A stretch of DNA of 64,000 nucleotides from Gerris lacustris (lineage: Eukaryota; Arthropoda; Insecta; Hemiptera; Gerridae), in assembly GCA_951217055.1 (NCBI GenBank), contig OX578286.1:35124345-35188344 (forward strand). Reading direction: 5' to 3'. A program made the translations under genes and the position numbers. Of this stretch, positions 22,841-33,930 are shown in pieces. How positions within the stretch are numbered: the first letter of the stretch is position 1; each line of letters opens with the position of its first letter. Under the pieces are notes generated by a model, which searched no databases, was not told the DNA's origin, and saw only the letters and a list, made by a program, of their open reading frames with translations.

Positions 22841-23341
22841 ATATAAACAGACATCAAGTTGAAAACAGTAACCATTTTGAGGTCCTTTATAATACACCAT
22901 ACAAATATAGCTACTATTTCCCCCACTACTTTTGCTTCCAAGCTAATCGAATGGTAGCAGAAGCATTTTAATTATTCTGAGTACCTTTTTTTATTACCCC
23001 GATTTCAAATTATCCTGGACAGCTGAGTGTTTTAGACATCAGGGAATATTGCTTCCGAGCTTACTGAAGGTACCAGAAGCTATGTGATCATTCTGAAGAA
23101 CAAAACATTTTTTTTTTTTTGTCTCCGATTTCAAAAATTCAATGACAGAAATCCGTTTCAGACATCAGGTAACATTTTTGGTTCCGTGTCATTCTGTCGA
23201 ACTGTTGCTCAATTTTTGCGAACCAACATAATATTAAATTTTAAGTTTTTGGTAGTTTTCATACTACGGAAAGTTTAAATTTTAATTGAAATCAAATTAT
23301 AATTATTATTTACTACGGGAAACAGACAGTGAAAAATACAC

Positions 23342-23416
23342 TCCCGCGCCGGGATTTGAGCCACGGGTCTTCTGTATTTCCAGTACAGATGCTCTGGCCA
23401 ACTAAGCTACGCAGGA
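23342..23416 (-). repeat. tRNA-like head of a SINE (left arm)
   Basis: A 75-nt cloverleaf can be drawn: acceptor TCCTGCG/CGCGGGA, D stem GCTT/GAGC, anticodon arm CTGTA-CTGGAAA-TACAG (anticodon GGA, Ser-like). The T arm has a loop TCAAAT and one bulged T. It has a short variable loop, unlike true tRNA-Ser, and is part of the repeated module. Confidence 0.6.
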
Positions 23417-23783
23417 GAATGATTTTTAACTGCCATTTTTTTTTTTTTGGCCAGAGCATCTGTACTGGAAATACAGGAGACCCGTGGGTCAAATCCCGGC
23501 GCGGGAGTGTATTTTTCACTGTCTGTTTCCCGTAGTAAATAATAATTATAATTTGATTTCAATTAAAATTTAAACTTTCCGTAGTATGAAAACTACCAAA
23601 AAACTTAAAATTGAATTTCGAATTGATTGTACAAGGTACAGGTACTAATTGAGTACTTTATAATTATAAGCGTTAATTCTTGGTTTAGTTCTAATGTCAT
23701 AAATATTGACTGTCTAAATGTATATGAATATTGAAAGCTTGGATTCGGGACTAGTTATCGATTACGGCAGTTAAAAATCATTC

Positions 23784-23858
23784 TCCAGCGTAGCTTAGTT
23801 GGCCAGAGCATCTGTACTAGAAATACAGGAGACCCGTGGTTCAAATCCCGGCGCGGGA
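23784..23858 (+). repeat. tRNA-like head of a SINE (third module)
   Basis: Acceptor TCCAGCG/CGCGGGA (one mismatch), D stem GCTT/GAGC, anticodon arm CTGTA-CTAGAAA-TACAG (anticodon AGA). The T stem CCG(T)GG/CCCGG has a bulged T, with TTCAAAT as T loop. A TTTTT run a few bases after the acceptor could end RNA polymerase III transcription. Repetition with a common tail points to a SINE, not a working tRNA gene. Confidence 0.6.
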
Positions 23859-24489
23859 GTGTATTTTTCACTGTCTGTTTCCCGTAGTAAATAATAATTA
23901 TAATTTGATTTAAATAACAACATAATATTTTAAAAACTACTTTGTTCGTCAATATTTTGCAATCCACCCCATCTTAAATACTAGATACTAAACCAATTTT
24001 GATGAAATTTAGATGGTAAATCATACTTAGCCCATTGTTGGTAATGCGCCAATAGCTTCCTTCCACGTGTGCACAAACTTGCTTTTATTAACAACTATAT
24101 CTATAAAATTAATCACCCGATTTTAAAGAAATTTGGATGGCTTGTTGAAAGCAGGCCACAGATGATCCCTTATTAATTTCAACCGTCTACGCTCATTTAA
24201 TATAGAATGAAAATAAGTTCGATCCCTCTAGGAATCGAAACAAAAACATTGATTTTTTAACACGTATGTCTTTAAAACTACTGATCCAGTTTTGTAGTCA
24301 TTTGGTCTCTCCTGATTATACCTGCAACGTTCCTCAATCTGCCAGCAGCCACACGTCATTGTGGCCACGTAAACGGTTTTGAAGACTGTTATGTTAGTTT
24401 TCTTATTAATTTCAGCTTCACTGATCTATCCCCTATTCGTGGCGTGAAAACGTCTGTCTGAAGCCACTATCCTCTAGCTCTTCTGTGCA

Positions 24490-24665
24490 ATTACTATTGG
24501 ACTATACCATTACTCAGAAGTACTTGAAGCTTTGCACCTTTCCTTGGTGACGTCATGAATGGTGATCTAATGTTGTTGTCTCTCTCTTGCTACAAGCATT
24601 GTCTTAGTCTTAGTGACATCTCTCTCTCCTACCAGATCAAGTTCATTATCAAAAGCCATCAATGT
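24490..24665 (-). pseudogene. Non-LTR reverse transcriptase relic
   Basis: The minus strand reads DVTKTKTMLVARER, and after a frame change SFKYF. This is the KTK(T)MV...FKYLG stretch found after the YADD motif in many non-LTR reverse transcriptases. Stops and frameshifts are frequent. Downstream on the plus strand (24690-24760) lies the GGAGGCTCCAAGTCGCGCC motif also seen at 16305. Confidence 0.6.
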
Positions 24666-24989
24666 GTGATGTGGTCTTATCACTAAGTCGGAGGCTCCAA
24701 GTCGCGCCACCCGACAGCCTCAGATTAGAGAGGCGACGAAATGCGAAAAGCAAAAAACTTTTCTACCAGAACAAGATCGACAGCATAAGCCATCAATGTG
24801 TGATATCATATCTCTGCTCATGAATATCTTTTATCAAAGCATCAAAGAGATCATCATCATCAGAATTTGTTACCTTAAATCCGTCTGCATCATCCATAAC
24901 ACTCTAATTTATATTGTATTTTATAATTTAACCGCTGAAAAATATGAAATTCTCACATTCAGTGAAACACACGACATTAATTGACTGTT

Positions 24990-25020
24990 AGGCGGTACAA
25001 AGTTCAACGGGTCAGCTAGT
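24990..25020 (+). mobile_element. Possible Helitron 3' terminus
   Basis: AAGTTCAACGGGTCAGCTAGT ends in CTAG followed by T. It resembles the GTTCGCCGGGTCAGCTAGT ending of many insect Helitrons, with the hairpin partly decayed. No 5' end or helicase remnant was identified upstream. Confidence 0.35.
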
Positions 25021-25409
25021 AAATTATAAATATAGATCTACAAATCTTAAGACTGATACAAACTAATGTTGGTATGAATGCTCTTCAACTCGCCCATCCA
25101 CAGTTCAACAGGTTTGTAAAACATATAGCCACACCCTCAAATATCCATGGCTTTTTGATCTCATCAACAAGTTTGAAATAAAAATTGGCTGGAAGACCAA
25201 CCCGCACATTGTTGCTTTGCATCTTGAATGACTCCAATTATATTTCATTCTTAACTTGTTTTTCTCGCTCAAGTAAGGATATTTTCCAAACATTTTCTAA
25301 AGCTTTTTACTTTTCATCTGACAAAGAAAAGGATAATGATATCTACAAATAGACTTCAATCCCACGCCCACCTAACTACGGATGTTTATTGCGAGGTGCT
25401 CTAAACAAT

Positions 25410-25615
25410 TTTTTTTTTTTTTCGTCGGGTTGTTATTGACTACAGTCGATGATGGTAAAGGAAATTGACGTCACTAGGAGTAGAGGATACAGTGGCCGGA
25501 GGTATCCATGACGACCCCCGGGGGTGGGCTAGTGACGCTCATCCCAGCCATGTTTCATAAATATACCCGCCCCCAGAAAGGGTGGCAGAGCTCAGGCAAA
25601 TCGCTTTCTCGTTAT
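25410..25615 (-). mobile_element. Retroposed GC-rich fragment with poly(A) (poly(T) on plus)
   Basis: A 13-nt T run at 25410 followed by a GC-rich block, containing GACCCCCGGGGGTGGG and CATCCCAGCCATG, suggests a minus-strand retroposon 3' end with a poly(A) tail. I do not recognise the parent family. Confidence 0.45.
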
Positions 25616-26197
25616 TTCCACCTAGAATTATCAGCTACCAATTAATGGAAAATATACTTTATTGTTAAAACCCCCTTCTGAGGGATATAAATAACTAATA
25701 CTTCTCCATATTGATTTTTCAGAATAAATTTTCAAAATTTAATTTAAACGAAAACTCTGTTTTTGAGACTAAACTTTGGCAAATCGATCCGTTAAAACCA
25801 ACAGGGCCCTTGTAAAATTTTATTTTTTAATATAATATATCAGCCTTTAATGCCTCTACACACAAAGAAAATACTCTGCCAATTAGTGTAGCAAACACAG
25901 CTTCTTCAATTTCTATCGCGTACTTTAATGACGTTTTACTTCTACTACGTATTATTGTCTAATTGGTTTAATCCCCCCCCCCCCCTTTATACATGAGTAA
26001 AACTATAAATTTAGCAATATTTAATGTGTGTGATAGATGCAAAAAATTAACTACTTCTGTGGTGCAACACGCCCACAATTCTTGTCGGATGTGAAAAAGA
26101 AACCAACGAAGATAAGGTTGAAAATAATATAGAACTGAAAATGGGCTAATTATGGCCTGCTATAGAAATTTTGCTATAGAATGTCCTAATATTGTAA

Positions 26198-27059
26198 GGG
26201 TGCTCTCACACTGGATCCGACTACATGCGACTTCCGACTACGCACGACTCGGTAGTACGACTTGAGCTCTAACATTGGAGCAGACTTGTCGGAGTTTAAT
26301 TTTTTATCTTCATATTTTTTCGTATTACGAACATTTTGACAAGATGAATGGGTTTTTTTTGTGACAAAGAAAAAGACGTTTAAGAAGAACGGAATGGATT
26401 AACTAGACATTCTTAGGGAGAGAAGAATATGGCGACTTTCACCATTTAATGGAAGATTTAAAAGAATATCCCGAGAAATTCTTTGACTACTTCCGTTTGA
26501 GTTAGGACACGTTCACCTATATTCTGGAAAGTATCAAACCTGAGCTGACGAAACAGAGCAATTATCATCTTGTGATATCGCCTGAAGAGCTTTTGACTGT
26601 TACGCTAAGACGAGTAATCATTAAAATGCATTTATTAAAACGAAATTATTATCGTGATTTATTTAAGAAAAACAAAAGAGAATACATTGATAAAATCTAA
26701 CTTTTTATAGGTACTAAAAAGAAACAATTAATTTTTCGGTATTCATGATTTTGATAATGTACACAAAACTAACCAATTAACTTTACACACTGATAAAAAA
26801 TAAAACTTAAAAAAACTGTATAAAACAACTTAAAACTTTGAAAAAAAAACTGTCAATGGGTATGTAGTTTTACTCCTTAGGTCGGACGAAAATCCGAGAC
26901 TGCTGGGATCGAGTCGCAGGTCGGAGGTATACGCACGTAGTCGGACGACAAAGTCGGATGCAGTGTGAGAGCTCTGATAGCATTGCTAAGGTTGGGATAG
27001 TTTGTCCGACTACGTACGACCAAAAGTCGGATGTAGTCGGATCCAGTGTGAGAGCACCC
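26198..27059. mobile_element. PIF/Harbinger-type element
   Basis: Terminal inverted repeats GGGTGCTCTCACACTGGATC / GATCCAGTGTGAGAGCACCC extend with further CGACTACAT words. They are flanked by the 3-bp duplication TAA (26195-26197, 27060-27062), the target choice of PIF/Harbinger elements. CGACTACG/GTCGGA words are repeated subterminally. The element is 862 bp and encloses a transposase remnant (26425-26610). Confidence 0.92.
26425..26610 (+). pseudogene. Harbinger (HARBI1-like) transposase fragment
   Basis: The frame reads EYGDFHHLMEDLKEYPEKFF, DYFRLS, a stop, then DTFTYILESIKPELTKQSNY and ISPEELLTVTLR. This matches the region just after the N terminus of Harbinger nucleases (G.F..L...L...EKFF.YFRMS...F..LL..I.P.L.K....R..IS.EERLAVTLR). 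The catalytic DDE domain is absent and one in-frame TAG is present, so the element is internally deleted. Confidence 0.85.
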
Positions 27060-27104
27060 TAAAACATTCCATTTTCCTATCTGTTCATGTTACTTTCAAC
27101 AAGC

Positions 27105-27650
27105 TTCTTTCTATAGTTCTTTAAGATACTTCTCGTAGCTGTCTCGAGTTCCTTTCCATAGCTCTTTGAGTTAATTTCCATAGCTTTTTGAGTTACTTTC
27201 CATAGCGGTTTGAGTTACTTCCATAGCTCTTTGAGTTACTTTCTATAGCTCTTTGAATTACTTTTTATAGCTCTTTGAGTTACTTTCCATAGCGGTTTGA
27301 GTTAATTTCCATAGCTCTTTGAGTTACTTCCCATAGCTCTTTGAGTTACTTTCCATAGCGGTTTGAGTTACTTCCATAGCTCTTTGAGTTACATTCCATA
27401 GCTCTTTGAGTTACTTCCCATAGCTATTTGAGTTACTTTCCATAGCTTTTTGAGTTACTTTTCATAGCTCTTTTAGTTACTTTCCATAGCTTTTTGAGTT
27501 ACTTTCCATAGCTCATTGAGTTATTTTCCATCACTATTTGAGTTACTATCCATCGCTTTTTGAGTTACTTTCCATAATTCTTTGAGTTACTTTTCATAGC
27601 TCTTTGAGTAACTTTCGATAGATCTTTGAGCCACTTTCATTTTCTTTAAA
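27105..27650. repeat. 22-bp minisatellite, degenerate
   Basis: About 24 copies of a unit like TTTCCATAGCTCTTTGAGTTAC, with 21-22 bp spacing and many substitutions (CGGTTTGAG, CTATTTGAG, CTTTTTGAG). The block GCGGTTTGAGTTACTTCCAT recurs, showing segmental duplication inside the array. Confidence 0.93.
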
Positions 27651-28690
27651 GAACTTTCAGATAATTTTCCCACTTCTGATCCGTTTGTATAAGAAGTGGG
27701 AGCACACACATGGCCACAGCATTAAACCCAATGTTTGATTTTATAAGTAATTATAGATCGAGCTACATAAACCTCTGAACTACTGGGCATTTATTTATAT
27801 TTCGTTTATAACGAAATAATTCACAATATGGTGTTCTCTTCACCAATTTAGAAATATATTTTTGTTTTCTTTAGTTTATAAAAAAACAGTGTCCATGTCT
27901 ATTCTCTGACCCGAATCGAAATTTACTGGTCCGCCACAAAAAACCTTTTTTTCCAAAAGAAAACAAGTTGATACTGAACAAAATGAATATTTATATCTCG
28001 AGTGAAAACTGAAAGAAAATCTTATTCTAATTTTATTCTTTATACATATATTTTAAACTTGGCATCGCCAAAATTCAAAAAATAATTTAAATAAAACAAA
28101 TATGTTTTTATTGTATTTTCTGTTTTGTTAGTTCATAAAATATTTTACATGTTTCTTTTATTTTACTTTCCTATACACGCAGTATAATATATTATTATAT
28201 AAAGAGAAAGTATTGTGATGGCGAGAAAAATTCGATTTTGAGATTTTAATATATTAACACGTATATTTTTTCGTGTATCTTCATTTCTTCGATTAAATTT
28301 ATCATTAATTTATCCAGATACATTTTGTACATGGTACACGATTATCAGTAGAGAACACTAACAGTATAGTTTATGACGAGTTTCATATAGTTATATATAT
28401 TTATGCAATCATAAAAAACAATTGCTGTTCAAGGTGGTTTAAAAGTTTTCTACTGGGTGATTCAAAGTTTTGTTCTTCTTCTGATGAAGAGTCAAAACTC
28501 GTCTAACTTCTAGTACTTAAAAGGACTTGATTCTGGTCTAAGCTCTGAGCTTAGTTTGCTTACAACTTGGCCTCAAGCAAGTTGACAAAGTGTTAAGTTT
28601 TAAACGCTCAAACTAAACTTGGCGTTTCTAAGGTACCATCTGCATTATTCTCATTTATAATTTATTTTCGAAAATGAAACATATTTTTTC
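27651..28690. other. AT-rich DNA, nothing recognised
   Basis: No element ends, coding frame or strong repeats were seen. Confidence 0.4.
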
Positions 28691-28691
28691 A

Positions 28692-28934
28692 AACTAGGCA
28701 CTTATTTAGATTGTTACTCCCCTTATAAAGAAAATAGAGGGGAGTAACAATCTAAAGAAGGTGTGTGTAATAAATAACCTTCTTTAGACTGTTACTCCCC
28801 TTATAAAAACAGAAGTGTGATATTCCTTTGTCTCAAAGTACATTGGACTAAACATCACTTTGTCTTAATCGTTATATGGTTAAAGTCATTTATATTCTAA
28901 AAAAAATTAGGGGAGTAACAATCTAAAGATGTAT
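28692..28934. mobile_element. Family D foldback MITE, copy 4 (nearly complete)
   Basis: Outer arms TTTAGATTGTTACTCCCC and GGGGAGTAACAATCTAAAG. An inner palindrome GGAGTAACAATCTAAAGAAG / CTTCTTTAGACTGTTACTCC lies at 28740-28800, so one side carries three alternating arms. Body GTACATTGGACTAAACATC. The best model for the family. Confidence 0.85.
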
Positions 28935-29255
28935 CTCAGATTATTTGTTTTACTATAAAACATTTACTGTTAAATAACTTTTTTTAAATATAATTTCAAT
29001 CCTAATCAAAATGCATAGAATCTAAATAGGTAATACACCTTTCTCATATAATATGTACTTAGTGAGACAATAAGCACTAAAAATGTTGCACTAAATAGTC
29101 TACTTTGGTCTAAGGTGACCTTAAAATGTGTAGTTAATACAAATAAAATAAATTTTAAAGATAAACAGTTAAGCTCATATAATATGTGGCACATAGTTTC
29201 GTCTCGTTCTATCGCGTACTTTGTTGATTGACCCATTGTTGTCTTATTTATTTAA

Positions 29256-30300
29256 CCCTTTCAGTCAAGAATTATGAAATCGATGGAAAAAAAAAAAATT
29301 GTTTCCTGTATTTGAGCTAAATGATTTTTTTAATGATTTTTCGTGAAAAAAAAAATGCATCTAGCTTGTCTTGTTCCCGAGATATTAACTGTCGTCTACA
29401 GAGGACATGGTTACTTAAAGGTGACAAAACAAATTCAAAATTTACGTTTTTATTTTTAATAATAATTACAATATTTCAATTAAGAAGAGCAAAAAATGAT
29501 ATAAGAGACAATATTATTTAGAATGGAAATATAAAACCATTGTTTTTCCCTCGAAATACATAAATTGATTACAAATTTTATGCATTTGATATAAGTTTTG
29601 CTTTTGTATCCTATATTTTTACATCTGCCAGCTTCATTATTTTGTTCAAATATGGGTAGGCGATCATAATGGTCATATCTGACCTCCTCAATGGGTTTTG
29701 GGCATCTTTGGAGACGTATATATTATTATTTACATTCTTCCATGCTCTCATTTTCGGGCAATAATCCCTAAGAATCATTACAAATTCGTTCTTCTGCTAA
29801 TAAATCATTATCATCTTTGATTTCAGATAGTTCTGAATTATCACCTTTGTTAAAAATCGTCCAAATCACTTGGAAATTAGACTTTTTTTCCTTATCTATC
29901 TTCCGTATAGTACTTTTGTCCTCTGTAGAGGACAGACCTTTAAACCTTTATAAATTTTAAATTTATTGATCGATTGAGCGCAAGAAATGATTTTTGATTA
30001 TATTTAACTTTTATAAACAATAAAAAAAATATAAAACAAAAAAATTACACTAACTGCCTCCAAAAAAATAAAATTGTGGGACAGAACGAACAAACAAGGC
30101 AGAGGTGGTTAATTCACAGAACGAAAATAATGAATATAGCCTACCCCAAGCTATTTTTAAATTACAGAAATGAGGTGGTGGAATTCAGAACTAATCACTT
30201 AACATATATCAACCGATATATTCTATGTTCTCCCTTCCCCTAGCTAGTGACAGCCTCTGAAAGTTAGTGTCCTTTGTAGAGGACGCGGTGACCGAAAGAG
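29256..30300 (-). mobile_element. piggyBac-type element, internally deleted
   Basis: Flanked by TTAA on both sides (29252-29255 and 30301-30304). Left end CCCTTTCAGTCAAG and the complement of the right end CTCTTTCGGTCACC are imperfect inverted repeats. The motif TCCTCTGTAGAGGAC recurs near both ends (29395, 29915, 30265 areas). The minus strand contains transposase remnants. The element inserted into a family A/C terminus (about 29180-29215). Confidence 0.88.
29480..29905 (-). pseudogene. piggyBac transposase remnant
   Basis: An acidic N-terminal-like stretch (IFNKGDNSELSEIKDDNDLL) at 29905-29795 is followed, after a stop, by RCPKPIEEVRYDHYDRLPIF, then GRCKNIGYKSKTYIKC and INLC (29710-29560). 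The latter is the linker and start of the C-terminal cysteine-rich finger of piggyBac transposases (R..C..C...T...C..C...LC). The whole catalytic DDD core is missing, as in an internal deletion joining both ends. Confidence 0.75.
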
Positions 30301-30311
30301 TTAATTTTTTC

Positions 30312-30835
30312 GGTACTTCTTTAGATTGTTACTCCTTGCTCAATGGAGAAGAAATGGAAGGAAATTACAAAAAAACGTCCCGTCTTCGGAAGCTCTTCAA
30401 CTGACAGCAACCGTCTCCACCGGAACTACGTAAAACCCCAAAATGAGGGAAAATTCCACATAATTCCTTTACTGAGAAATACTTCTTTTACTACACAAAA
30501 TTCACGAGAACAGCAAAATGGCGTCTGCCTGGCGTCGTCCCGTCGTCCAAGGGAGTATCGTCACAGGTATCGATCGGGGAAATTATCGATAGCTAATCTG
30601 AAGCTAAAACGATCGATATAGGAAATCGATAAGAGAAGAATTGAAATACAAAAGTGGACAATTGTAGAGGTTGACGACTCCAACCAATAAACAATTGTAT
30701 ATAAATATATTTTTGTTACAACTCTTACTACTTGCTTTAAAAAGAGGAGTAACAGTCCAAAGAAGAACATTCCATACACCTTCTTTAGATTGTTACTTCC
30801 CTGTTTTTTTATAAGGGGAGTAACAATCTAAAGAA
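30312..30835. mobile_element. Family D-bounded element with foreign cargo
   Basis: Left end ACTTCTTTAGATTGTTACTC and right end GGGGAGTAACAATCTAAAGA with the inner hairpin AGTAACAGTCCAAAGAAG are family D. The usual body is replaced by about 400 bp (30335-30740) seen nowhere else in the window. That cargo includes CAAAATGGCGTCTGCCTGGC and several GATCGAT/ATCGAT words. A 92-codon frame (30343-30621, MEKKWKEITKKRP...) and an overlapping 24-codon frame starting at ATGGCG are open. Neither is recognised. Confidence 0.6.
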
Positions 30836-30901
30836 GTGACATGTTTTCTTCCAAGCTTACAGAAAAATTAGCTAAAGCATTGTGATGTTTCTGAAGAACT
30901 A

Positions 30902-32440
30902 ATTTTGCTTCCGAGCTTACCGAAGGTAACGGAAGCTATGCGATCGTTCTGAAGTACGAAAATATTTTATATATCCGATTTAAAAAATTCCAAGACAGAA
31001 ATCCGTTTCAGACATCAGGGAACATAATTTGGTCCCGTGTCTGTATGTCGGTCTGTCGTTCAATTTTTGCGAACAACCATATTATCTTAAAAACTACATG
31101 TCTAATTTCAATGAAATTTGGGTGGTAGGTCATAATTAGCCCATTGTTGGTCCCATATAAGTTTCAACCTTCTGCTCTTATTTGTTTATCTTCCACATGC
31201 TCACAAACATACATTTATTTACTGCCATATCTTTAAAAGTAACCATCTGATTTGTATGAAATTTTTATGGTTTGTCGAAAGTAGCCTGCAGATAACACCT
31301 GCCTAATTTCAACTTTCTGCGCACTTTAAATCGTGCTAAATTAATATGTCCGTAACTATAAAGCCGCATGGCTAACTGACTCACTGACTGACATTAATGT
31401 TTATACCCACTTCCAGAAGAGCTAGAGACTTGCGGTTTGCGCCATTCGACGCGCAACGTCCATATTGTGAACAAAAATAACTATACAAAGTTCACTTTTC
31501 CCCCTTCTTCCCCCCTTAAAAAAATAATAATGGGCGACTTGATTTTTAAGCTTGTTTGGGGGCTTATTGCGGCTAAACGGTAAGTCGTATTAGAAAATGG
31601 ATAGCACAAGTGGTAACTGATTTTAAAAGATCTACAACTTTAGTCCTATGAGTTTTTGTCGTATCATCCTCGGTTGTACCTTAGATTGTGATAATTTTTT
31701 TTTTTTTTTCCATTTTTTTCTTTGAATGGCCATAGTTTCTATAATAGTTGGCCGATTTTATTTCTGATTACGGCGATTGAATCCCACACTAATGCTCTTT
31801 AAATTGAGTATATTTTATTTCATTAGTTCATCTTACTTGCTGAGAACATGAGAGTAAACTTTTTCCTGTGCGCCGTGTCACGTGACCACTTTTTTTTTTG
31901 TTTTTAGTATTGTGTCGTATATCATTTTAAAGGCCTTGATATGTGCATTATGCTACTTTATTTGTTGATTTTTTAAAAATTTTGTACATGTACTTTAGTA
32001 CCGATTTATAATTTTGTTGTAGGTTAAAGGGTTTAAATACTTTTTTGATATTAGGTTTTTATTTATATACAGAGTACAGGGGTACAAATATTAAAGTTAA
32101 TCTTTTATAATATAATGTATATCGTTAAAAAGCTCTTGCATAGTAGATTAATTTTTGTTATATTCTATTTTGTGATATTTTTAGTTTTGAGGGGGGTATT
32201 AACAAAAAAAACTTTTCATACAGCGGTTTCTACGATTTGGTTGCAGTTTTATATTTGTTTATTAAATTAATTATATCTGCGCTAACTTTTGGTGCTTGTT
32301 GGAGGCTTTGTTTCTCCAACAAATGTTTAAATTTCTTCAACTTTATTAAATATTTACTGGAACAGTGCCGCGCTGTTCCAACTTTGGGGGATTCCAAAAA
32401 AAAAATACTCTGCCAATTAATGTGGCACATAGCTTTCTCG
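30902..32440 (+). repeat. Family A, long form
   Basis: Begins GCTTCCGAGCTTACCGAAGG, runs through AATCCGTTTCAGACATCAGG and CAACCTTCTGC, then has a long interior (31380-32390) and ends CTGCCAATTAATGTGGCACA, TAGC. The interior recurs at 54960-56110 and 63330-64000 in reverse. A conserved 45-codon stretch near the end (32237, KLIISALTFGACWRL...NKCLNFFNFI) is shared by the copies, but no complete protein is present. Confidence 0.75.
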
Positions 32441-33345
32441 CATCTCCAAAAAAACCCAAGGCAGAAATACGTTTCAGACATCAGGTAAAATTTTTGGGCT
32501 CATGTCTGTCGATCGGCCTGATGATGGTGGTTTGTAATTAGCCCTTTATTGGTTCCATATTGATTAAAACCTTCTGCGGTTATCGGAGTTTCTGTCACGA
32601 GCGAACATTTTTGCTTCCGAACTTACCGATGTTAACGGAAGCTACGTGATTTTTAATGTGTAAGTCTCCTGCTTCAAAAATTCCAAGACAGAAATTCGTT
32701 TTAGACATCAGGGAACATTTTTGGTACCGTGTCTGTCTGTCAATTTTTCTATGTAGCTCAAGTTTTGCGAACCAACATATCTTAAAAACTACTCGTCACA
32801 TTTTATTGAAATTTAGATGGTAGGTCAAAATCAGCCCATTGTTGGCCCCATATAAGTTTCAGCCTTATGCGCTCATTTGTTTCTCTTCCACATGCGCACG
32901 AACATACATTTATTTGTACCCATATCTTCAAAACCACTCATCCGATTTTATAGAAATTGAGATAGTAGGTCAAAATCAGCCCATTATTGTTCCCATATAA
33001 GTTTCAACCTTATGCAACCATTTATTTCTCTTCCACATGCGTACAAACATACATTTATTTGTACCTATATCTTCAAAATTACTCATCCGATTTTAAATAA
33101 ATGTGGCTGGTTTGTTAAAAGAAGCCCTTAGATGGTCCCATATCAATTTTTAAACGTCTGCGCGCACATTAAATATTGCTAAATAGATACTATTTTCACG
33201 TATAATAATTAGACGAAATTTGAGTTTTCTAAATAAAGGGGGGGGGGAGGTAAATTAAATAAATTAGACAAAAATAGGTCGTAGAAACAAAACATTATTA
33301 ATCTACAAAAGCTATGTGCCACACTAATTGGAAGACAATTTATAT
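32441..33345 (+). repeat. Family A short copies, adjoining
   Basis: A fragment (about 32450-32600) is followed by a short-form copy from GCTTCCGAACTTACCGATG (32613) to AAGCTATGTGCCACACTAAT (about 33335). The segment CATATCTTCAAAACCACTCATC...CACATGCG is duplicated in tandem inside (32900-33070). Confidence 0.65.
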
Positions 33346-33930
33346 GTTTCACTTTTTGTTTGAGAAAATCAAAATTAACTTAAAAGCACATCTTACAAAA
33401 CAAAGTAATAATTATTTTATAATGTCTGAATGGGAGTAAGTACATTTACTACTGAGGATTATTGATTTGTAACTAAATGTTGTTTAAGTATTAGAACTTG
33501 ATGTTATTATATTTGTTTAAGTCGAAATAATGAGGTGCTTTGTATTGGGAAGGCTAAGTCCAAAGGTTAAACTTGAAATAGCGCTCGTTTAGTCGCTTCC
33601 ACCTCACTGTGCTTAGAAAACAGTCAAAACCTTTCAGCCGGAAAAGAGAAAAATAAACAACATTTTCCTACTCCGCAAAGTAACCAGTAAAACTCTGCTA
33701 GAGGTTATTCTAAATAATCCTTTGAGGAAGGTTTTCACGGAGATTAAACACTGAATGAATATCTGGTAAAATCGAGTGCCGTCAAACACTGCTTTTATAA
33801 ATATCATTAATACTCTATAAAAGCGTCATTATTAAGTCTATAGTAGGCTGAAGAAGCGTAAAATGAATTGATCCAAATATGGCAAGCATCGAGCTAGAAT
33901 AGCCTAAAAAACACGGAACAGCTAGATTAA
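33346..33930. other. Unique-looking AT-rich DNA
   Basis: Nothing recognised between the family A copy and the 32-bp array. Confidence 0.4.

Larger units (their letters stand above)
23236..23917. mobile_element. Composite insertion of three tRNA-derived SINE modules, two in a palindrome
   Basis: Flanked by the 12-bp direct repeat CAACATAATATT (23224-23235 and 23918-23929). Inside, 23238-23402 and 23449-23613 are near-perfect inverted copies of one sequence joined by a T-rich spacer, and a third copy follows in plus orientation (about 23765-23917). Each copy has a tRNA-like head and a shared tail (CACTGTCTGTTTCCCGTAGT, AATAATAATTATAATTTGAT). Confidence 0.75.
23048..24290 (+). repeat. Family A copy split by a tRNA-SINE composite
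   Basis: Starts GCTTCCGAGCTTACTGAAGG, reaches TTTTTGCGAACCAACATAAT, then resumes at 23918 with CAACATAATATTTTAAAAAC and continues with AGATGGTAAATCATAC and CATTGTTGGTAATG. The interruption is 23236-23917. Confidence 0.8.
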
